Positions 50,552 through 55,284 of a DNA stretch of 55,284 nt are shown here, one piece after another. The notes under the pieces are model-generated. The model made no database searches. It was not told the DNA's origin and saw only the letters and a list, made by a program, of their open reading frames with translations. The stretch is from assembly GCF_016793225.1 (NCBI RefSeq), contig NZ_JAEUMN010000039.1:1-55284 (forward strand). Reading direction: 5' to 3'. Position 1 is the stretch's first letter. Each line of letters opens with the position of its first letter. The position numbers and the translations under genes are program-made. The stretch comes from Phenylobacterium sp. Its GTDB lineage: Bacteria > Pseudomonadota > Alphaproteobacteria > Caulobacterales > Caulobacteraceae.

Positions 50552-50573
50552 TATTATACGATCCGTCAATAAT
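50552..50573. promoter_or_regulatory. AT-rich quasi-palindrome in a divergent promoter
   Basis: ATTATACG and CGTCAATAAT flank ATC around 50562, forming a dyad with a two-base bulge (ACG-ATC-CGT at the core). Read on the minus strand it contains TATAAT, 19 bases from the acyl-CoA dehydrogenase start. It could be a -10 element overlapped by a TetR-type operator. Confidence 0.35.
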
Positions 50574-50607
50574 AGCGGCCGTGCGGAACGGTCAAGGGAG
50601 GCGAAGC

Positions 50608-51489
50608 ATGTCTGCCGGGGACTTCACCCTTTTCGAGCGGGACGGCGTGCTGGCCGGACCGGTCCGCCGCCCCGTCAACGTCTCGCGCGACGCGGCGGGG
50701 TCGATCCACGACGACAGCACGGCCCAGACGCTGGGCTTCCGCGGCGGGACCGTCGCCGGCAACATCCATTTCGAGCAGTTTCCGCCCCTGATGCTGGCGC
50801 GGTTCGGCGAGGGCTGGCGCAGGCGTGGCGGGCTTTCACTCTACTTCCTGAACGCGACCACCGACGGGGAGCCCGTGCAGGCGTACGTGGGTCCCTCGGC
50901 CGAGGTCGCGCCGGGGGTCAACCGCGCCCCCGCCTGGATGGAGACGCCGGAGGGCGTCCGCGTCTGCGAGGGGACGGCGTGGGCCGGCGGTCCGGACGCC
51001 GCCTCGGAACTGCGGCAGCGGGTCGCGCGCCAGAGGCCCGCCGAAGACCTTCGCATCCTGAAGGCGTCGCGTGTCGGCGACGCGGTGACGGACGTTCCCA
51101 GCCGCCTGGACGGAGAGACTTCGCTGCGGCGGCTCGAGGGCGTGACCGAGGCGCTGGCGGAATACCGCGACGCCGCGCTGTTCGGGGAACTCGTGGCCGC
51201 GCCCGCCGTCGCCATCGACGCGCTGCGCGTGGTGGAGGGCCCCCTGTTCCGCACCGACCGGGACTATGTCGGGATGTTCGGGGCGATCGAGCTGGAGTTC
51301 CTCGACGGTCCGATCTTCCTCGACCACGACTACCGGGCCGACGGCCGCGTGCTGGCGCTGGGCGAGTCACCGAAGACGGAGGTGGCCTGGTACGAGAGCA
51401 CGCTGCGGGACGCCGCCGACGACCGGCCCGTGGCCCGCCTCGTGATGATGAGCCGGCTCCTCAAGGCCTCATCGCCGCTCTGGAGCTAG
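50608..51489 (+). CDS. Hotdog/MaoC-like protein, uncertain family
   Basis: A 293-residue cytoplasmic protein. RPVNVSRDAAGSIHDDSTAQTLGFRGGTVAGNIHFEQFPPLML (about 20-60) resembles the N-terminal half of a MaoC-type hotdog, where DxxxH sits before GFRGGTVAG; the active-site pair of MaoC hydratases is Asp and His. A second half (about 180-293, with IFLDHDYRADGRVLALGESPKTE) may be another hotdog. It could be an enoyl-CoA hydratase or thioesterase acting with the acyl-CoA dehydrogenases. GGGAGG lies six bases before the ATG at 50608; a GTG at 50581 is also in frame. Confidence 0.65.
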   Translation: MSAGDFTLFERDGVLAGPVRRPVNVSRDAAGSIHDDSTAQTLGFRGGTVAGNIHFEQFPPLMLARFGEGWRRRGGLSLYFLNATTDGEPVQAYVGPSAEVAPGVNRAPAWMETPEGVRVCEGTAWAGGPDAASELRQRVARQRPAEDLRILKASRVGDAVTDVPSRLDGETSLRRLEGVTEALAEYRDAALFGELVAAPAVAIDALRVVEGPLFRTDRDYVGMFGAIELEFLDGPIFLDHDYRADGRVLALGESPKTEVAWYESTLRDAADDRPVARLVMMSRLLKASSPLWS

Positions 51490-51547
51490 GTCGTTGCCCG
51501 CACCCGCGGCGGCTCTACAGTGATCCACCGCGGCGGGGGGACCGGGC

Positions 51548-53002
51548 ATGACATCGAACACGGTGCAGTGGGGCGTCTTCGCAGCCCTGACCCTGTTGAT
51601 GGCCTTGGCGACATGGTGGCAGGTGCGGCGCATGGGCGGCCGGTCGACCGACGGCGCCAGCGAGTTCTTCCTGGCGGGCCGGAACCTGACGTGGCCGTTC
51701 GTGGCGGGCTCCATCACCCTCACCAACCTCTCCACGGATCAGCTGGTCGGCATGAACGGCAACCAGATGCTGCTGCTGGCCTGGTGGGAGCTGGCGGCGG
51801 TGGCCGGCCTCGTCATGCTCGCGCTGGTGTTCCTGCCGATCTACTACCGCAACAACTGCACCACGACGACCGAGCTGCTCGAGCGCAAGTACGGCTCGAA
51901 GGGCCTTCGGGCCACGGTCTCGACGCTGTTCCTGCTCGGCAACGTGTTCATCTACCTGCCGATCATGGCCTACACGGGCGCGCTCTTCCTCACGACGATG
52001 TTCGCCTCGTCTCCGCCCCTGCTGGTCATCGCGGGCGGCATCGCGGCGGTGGGCGCGGCCTACACCATCCTGGGCGGCCTGCGCGCGGTGGCGGTCTACG
52101 ACACCCTTTCGGGCGTCGGCGTGCTGGGCATGGCGGCGGCCGTGACCATCCTGGCGATGGCGGCGATCGGCTTCGACTTCTCGGGCATCCCCGCAGAGCG
52201 GCTGAGCATGATCGGCGGGCCGGACAGCCCCATCCCGTGGCCGACGCTGCTGACCGGGATGATCTTCATCCAGATGTTCTACTGGTCCACCAACCAGACC
52301 ATCACCCAGCGCGCCATGGCGGCGCCCACCCTGCGCGAGGGGCAGAAGGGCGTCTTCGCGGCCGTCGCCATCCGCATCCTGTTCGTGCCGGCCATCGTCG
52401 TGGTGCCGGGCGTCTGCGCCTACAAGCTGTTCGGCGACCTCGGCGACGCCACCTACGGCCGGATCGTGGCCGAGGTGATGCCCTCGTGGCTTTCGGGGGC
52501 CTTCGCCGCGTTCATGGCCGCCGCGGTGCTGACCTCCTACACCTCGGTGCTGAACTCGTCGGTGACGCTCTACGTCTGCGACCTGCACGAGCCCTACATC
52601 GCGCCGAAGCCGAACGTAGGCCGGCTGAACGCCCTGATCTCGCTGCTCTTCATGGCCGTCTCGGTGGCGCTGGTGCCCGTCTATTCGGGCGCGGCCTCGA
52701 TCATCAATCTCGTGCAGCAGCTGAACGGCCTGCTCTCGATGCCGATCCTTTCGGCCTTCATCCTGGGCCTGGCCTTCCGCAACGTGCATGCGCGCGCCGC
52801 GATGACGGCGGTCATGTTCGGGGTGGGACTGTACGCCGTCTTCACCTTCGTCTGGACGCCGACCCACTACATCCACCTGATGCTGATGACCCTGATCGCC
52901 TGCCTCGGGGTGGGCCTTGCCGTGAACCGCTGGGTCTTCGGGCGGCGCGCCTCGGTGGGGCTCTCGTTCGGCGGCCGGCGCGCCGCGGCCGAGGCGGGCT
53001 AG
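51548..53002 (+). CDS. Sodium:solute symporter (SSS family), likely sugar
   Basis: A 484-residue membrane protein with about 12-13 helices. EFFLAGRNLTWPFVAGSITLTNLSTDQLVGMNGN near the N-terminus (about 38-72) and FMAAAVLTSYTSVLNSSVTLYVCDLHEPYI (about 322) fit the SSS/SLC5 signature regions. The latter is the Na2-type site of vSGLT-like transporters. Since the next two genes encode alpha- and beta-galactosidases, import of a galactoside or galactose is the simplest reading. Its stop is directly followed by the ATG of the GH36 gene. Confidence 0.9.
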   Translation: MTSNTVQWGVFAALTLLMALATWWQVRRMGGRSTDGASEFFLAGRNLTWPFVAGSITLTNLSTDQLVGMNGNQMLLLAWWELAAVAGLVMLALVFLPIYYRNNCTTTTELLERKYGSKGLRATVSTLFLLGNVFIYLPIMAYTGALFLTTMFASSPPLLVIAGGIAAVGAAYTILGGLRAVAVYDTLSGVGVLGMAAAVTILAMAAIGFDFSGIPAERLSMIGGPDSPIPWPTLLTGMIFIQMFYWSTNQTITQRAMAAPTLREGQKGVFAAVAIRILFVPAIVVVPGVCAYKLFGDLGDATYGRIVAEVMPSWLSGAFAAFMAAAVLTSYTSVLNSSVTLYVCDLHEPYIAPKPNVGRLNALISLLFMAVSVALVPVYSGAASIINLVQQLNGLLSMPILSAFILGLAFRNVHARAAMTAVMFGVGLYAVFTFVWTPTHYIHLMLMTLIACLGVGLAVNRWVFGRRASVGLSFGGRRAAAEAG

Positions 53003-55117
53003 ATGTCCGACCAACTCAGGCTGGACGGGGGCGGCGACACGCTTCTCGTCGGGATCTCGGGCGGCCGGCCGAGGATCGACTACTGGGGGCCTGAGCTGCC
53101 GCAGGGCTTCGCGCCCGACGCGGGCCTGCTGGAGCGCGCCCGGCCGCACGGCATGCTGGATGGCGGCGAGGCGTTCGACCTCCTGCCGGAGGCCGGCAAC
53201 GGCTTCACGGGCGCCCCGGCGCTCCAGGTCAGCCGCCCCTCGGGCGGCTTCATCACCCAGTTGCGGCATCAGGGCGCGCAACGGCGCCCGGGCGGTCTCG
53301 ACATCACCCTCGCGGACCCCCGCGCCGGCGTCGAGGCGGCGATCTCCATCGACGTCGACGCACCCACCGGCGTCACCGCCTTCCGGACCCGCTTCCGCAA
53401 CACCGGCGACGAGCCGCTGCGGATCGAGTGGGCCGCCGCCGCGGCGCTGGAGCTCCCGGACGGGGAGGTGCTGGCGTTCGGCGGGCGCTGGGCGCGCGAG
53501 TTCGACGCGCATCGCTTCCGCCTGCCCGCGGGCCTCTGGGCGTCCGAGGCGCGCACCGGGCGGACCTCGCACCACGCGCCCCCGTTCCTTGTCGCCGGCG
53601 AGGCCGGCTTCGGTGAGCATCATGGTCGCGTCCTGGGCCTCCACCTGGCCTGGAGCGGCGACCATCGGCTGTTGGTGGAACGCCTGCGCGACGGCCGCCT
53701 GCAGGCCCAGGCCGGGGAGCTCTTCTGGCCCGGCGAGATGGTGCTGCCGCCCGGCGGGACCTACGGGACGCCCACGCTCTACGCGGCGCGCTCGGAGGCC
53801 GGCCTCAACGGACTCAGCGATCGTTTCCATCCCTTCGTGCGCGACCGGATCCTGGACGGCCGGCTGCGGGGAAGGCCGCGGCCGGTGCACTTCAACACCT
53901 GGGAGGCGGTCTACTTCCGCCACGACCTGTCCGAGCTGAAGGCGCTGGCCGACAGTGCGGCCGCCGCCGGGGTCGAGCGCTTCGTGCTCGACGACGGGTG
54001 GTTCCGGGGGCGCAACGACGACACCGCGGCGCTCGGCGACTGGTCGCCCGATCCGGTGAAGTATCCCGACGGTCTGGGGCCCCTGGTCGAGCACGTGCGG
54101 TCGCTCGGCCTGGAGTTCGGCCTCTGGGTCGAGCCGGAGATGGCCAACGCGGACTCCGACCTGCTGCGCGCGCATCCGGACTGGGTCCTGGGAGAGCCCG
54201 GCCGCGAGCAGCCGCTGGGCCGCGGCCAGTACGTCCTGGACCTCACCCGGCCCGAGGTCGCCGAGGCGATCTTCGCCCAGCTCGACGGCCTCCTGTCGGC
54301 GCACCCGATCGCCTACCTGAAGTGGGACATGAACCGGGACCTGACCCATCCGGCCAGCGGCGGGCGTCCCGCGAGCCATGCCCAGGTCCGCGCGGTCTAC
54401 GCCCTGATCGATCGCCTGCGCGCCGCGAACCCGGCGGTCGAGATCGAGTCCTGCGCCTCGGGCGGCGGAAGAGCCGACTACGAGATCCTGAGGCGCACCG
54501 ACCGCATCTGGACCTCCGACTGCAACGATCCGATCGAGCGTCAGTCGATCCAGCGGGCCTTCTCGATCTTCTTCCCGCCCGAGGTGATGGGGGCGCACGT
54601 GGGACCCGCCGACAGCCACACCACGGCGCGCACGACCAGCCTGGAGCTGCGGGCCATGACGGCGCTGTTCGGCCACATGGGCGTCGAGGCCGACGTCCGG
54701 GCCTTCAACCCGCGGGAGCTGGAGGCGCTGAAGGCCGCCATCGCGCTTCACAAGCGTCTTCGCCCGCTGCTGCATGGGGGGCGTCTGGTGCGCCAGGTCC
54801 CGCCCGATCCCGGCGCAGTCGCCTTCGCGGTCGTGGGGGAGGAGGGCGCCCTCGCGAGCCTGGCCCAGGTCGAGACGCCGCGCATCGCCGGCGCCGCGCC
54901 TTTCCGCCTCCAGGGCCTGGACGCCCAGGCGACCTACGACGTGCGGATGCTGAATCCGCCGCGCCGCGCCCGCGCCGCCATGAAACACGTCCCGGCGCTT
55001 GTCCGCGGCGAAACCGTGCGGGCGACCGGGCGCTGGATCGCCGAGACCGGGCTGCCCGCGCCGATCCTGCGGGCCGGGGAGATCGCCGTCTTCCAGCTCA
55101 GCCGGAGCGCGGCATGA
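53003..55117 (+). CDS. GH36 alpha-galactosidase
   Basis: A 704-residue enzyme. A beta-sandwich N-terminus (to about 300) precedes the TIM barrel: [14 protein letters not shown] (about 330), [13 protein letters not shown] with the nucleophile Asp442, [13 protein letters not shown] (about 480) and [14 protein letters not shown] with the acid/base Asp506. These are the GH36 catalytic positions. No signal peptide, so it acts in the cytoplasm after import. The ATG follows the transporter stop with no gap, and its own stop overlaps the beta-galactosidase ATG (ATGA), so all three are one operon. Confidence 0.95.
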   Translation: MSDQLRLDGGGDTLLVGISGGRPRIDYWGPELPQGFAPDAGLLERARPHGMLDGGEAFDLLPEAGNGFTGAPALQVSRPSGGFITQLRHQGAQRRPGGLDITLADPRAGVEAAISIDVDAPTGVTAFRTRFRNTGDEPLRIEWAAAAALELPDGEVLAFGGRWAREFDAHRFRLPAGLWASEARTGRTSHHAPPFLVAGEAGFGEHHGRVLGLHLAWSGDHRLLVERLRDGRLQAQAGELFWPGEMVLPPGGTYGTPTLYAARSEAGLNGLSDRFHPFVRDRILDGRLRGRPRPVHFNTWEAVYFRHDLSELKALADSAAAAGVERFVLDDGWFRGRNDDTAALGDWSPDPVKYPDGLGPLVEHVRSLGLEFGLWVEPEMANADSDLLRAHPDWVLGEPGREQPLGRGQYVLDLTRPEVAEAIFAQLDGLLSAHPIAYLKWDMNRDLTHPASGGRPASHAQVRAVYALIDRLRAANPAVEIESCASGGGRADYEILRRTDRIWTSDCNDPIERQSIQRAFSIFFPPEVMGAHVGPADSHTTARTTSLELRAMTALFGHMGVEADVRAFNPRELEALKAAIALHKRLRPLLHGGRLVRQVPPDPGAVAFAVVGEEGALASLAQVETPRIAGAAPFRLQGLDAQATYDVRMLNPPRRARAAMKHVPALVRGETVRATGRWIAETGLPAPILRAGEIAVFQLSRSAA

Positions 55118-55284
55118 AGCTCGGCGTCTGCTACTACCCGGAACACTGGCCCGAGGCGCTTTGGGCGGACGACGCGCGGCGGATGGCCGAGCTGGGCATC
55201 CACTGGGTGCGCATCGGCGAGTTCGCCTGGAGCCGGATCGAGCCCGAGCCGGGCCGCTTCGACTGGGCATGGCTGGACCGCGCC
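55114..55284 (+). CDS. GH42 beta-galactosidase, N-terminal part (runs off window)
   Basis: The visible 57 residues start [20 protein letters not shown], then [32 protein letters not shown], the standard opening of GH42 beta-galactosidases. The ATGA overlap with the GH36 gene shows coupling. The gene continues past the window end; catalytic glutamates are not visible. With the transporter and alpha-galactosidase it would complete breakdown of galactosides. Confidence 0.9.
   Translation, partial: MKLGVCYYPEHWPEALWADDARRMAELGIHWVRIGEFAWSRIEPEPGRFDWAWLDRA

Noticed and set aside
50552-50573. TTGACG and TATAAT-like boxes on the minus strand read as a complete promoter
   Set aside because: The two boxes are only five bases apart, far short of the 17 required, so they are not a normal -35/-10 pair.
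51515-55270. A 1251-residue open frame on the minus strand opposite the symporter and alpha-galactosidase
   Set aside because: It is an antisense shadow of two clearly conserved genes in GC-rich DNA, is full of low-complexity Arg/Gly/His sequence, and has no recognised domain.
1-55284. CRISPR arrays, tRNA or rRNA genes, transposases
   Set aside because: I found no spaced direct repeats, no cloverleaf-type sequence with conserved arms, and no transposase or integrase motifs in any frame.

Overview
This window is chromosomal DNA from a GC-rich (about 70 percent by eye) alphaproteobacterium. Caulobacteraceae (Caulobacter/Phenylobacterium type) is the best guess. The clues are the aerobic CobS/CobT pair, an UrcA-family protein, the J-domain/BolA neighbourhood, single-domain response regulators, and paired dyad repeats between genes of a kind common in this class. 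I see no rRNA, tRNA, CRISPR, insertion sequence, prophage or origin. Genes are tightly packed: no gap without a gene exceeds 300 bases, and translation is often coupled through ATGA, GTGA or TTGA overlaps.

Layout. 1-6.1 kb: the N-terminal end of a PQQ glucose dehydrogenase, a secreted DUF3089 hydrolase, cobT, an esterase-like lipoprotein and a dienelactone hydrolase. 6.2-12.5 kb: ribosomal protein L28, a PEP mutase/isocitrate lyase-like enzyme, a composite intergenic repeat, an unrecognised secreted protein, cobS, an NTF2-like protein with a TauD-type dioxygenase, and an MFS symporter. 12.6-17.7 kb: an aminotransferase, a lipoprotein, a run of excisionase-type HTH protein, alpha/beta hydrolase, DUF4180 and peptidase E, then an aldo/keto reductase. 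17.9-23.9 kb (all minus): two regulators, an acyl-CoA ligase, a lactonase-type metallohydrolase and an SLC13 transporter. 24.0-26.5 kb: a sulfide/persulfide module with a divergent persulfide-dioxygenase-type hydrolase, a BigR/SqrR-like ArsR repressor, a rhodanese and a TauE exporter around a symmetric operator. 26.5-27.5 kb: J-domain protein and BolA. 27.5-31.3 kb: a three-subunit molybdenum hydroxylase. 31.3-36 kb: small proteins, a response regulator, UrcA, pirin, a crystallin-fold protein and a cyclophilin. 36-41.6 kb: a dicarboxylate symporter, a thioesterase-like protein, a PhoPQ-activated-type hydrolase, an aminotransferase, DUF1294 and an alanine-rich exported protein. 41.6-45.2 kb: a fused 5-oxoprolinase. 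45.3-47.7 kb: a DjlA-like co-chaperone, a membrane protein, a diiron/MBL protein and TetR. 47.8-51.5 kb: two acyl-CoA dehydrogenases with a monooxygenase-fold protein and an unrecognised hotdog-like protein. 51.5-55.3 kb: a Na+/solute symporter, a GH36 alpha-galactosidase and the start of a GH42 beta-galactosidase, together a galactoside-use operon.

No single large new system stands out. The parts most worth attention are small and regulatory: co-centred dyads over the translation start of the HTH regulator (14265-14306); a hairpin that would hide the Shine-Dalgarno of a 29-residue peptide (31732-31870); the 33-bp symmetric operator of the sulfide module; the double-dyad repeat that contains both stop codons of a convergent pair (7602-7717); three convergent gene pairs that share a CTAG double stop; and a CobS/CobT pair without CobN, dispersed in one window with J-domain and BolA genes.
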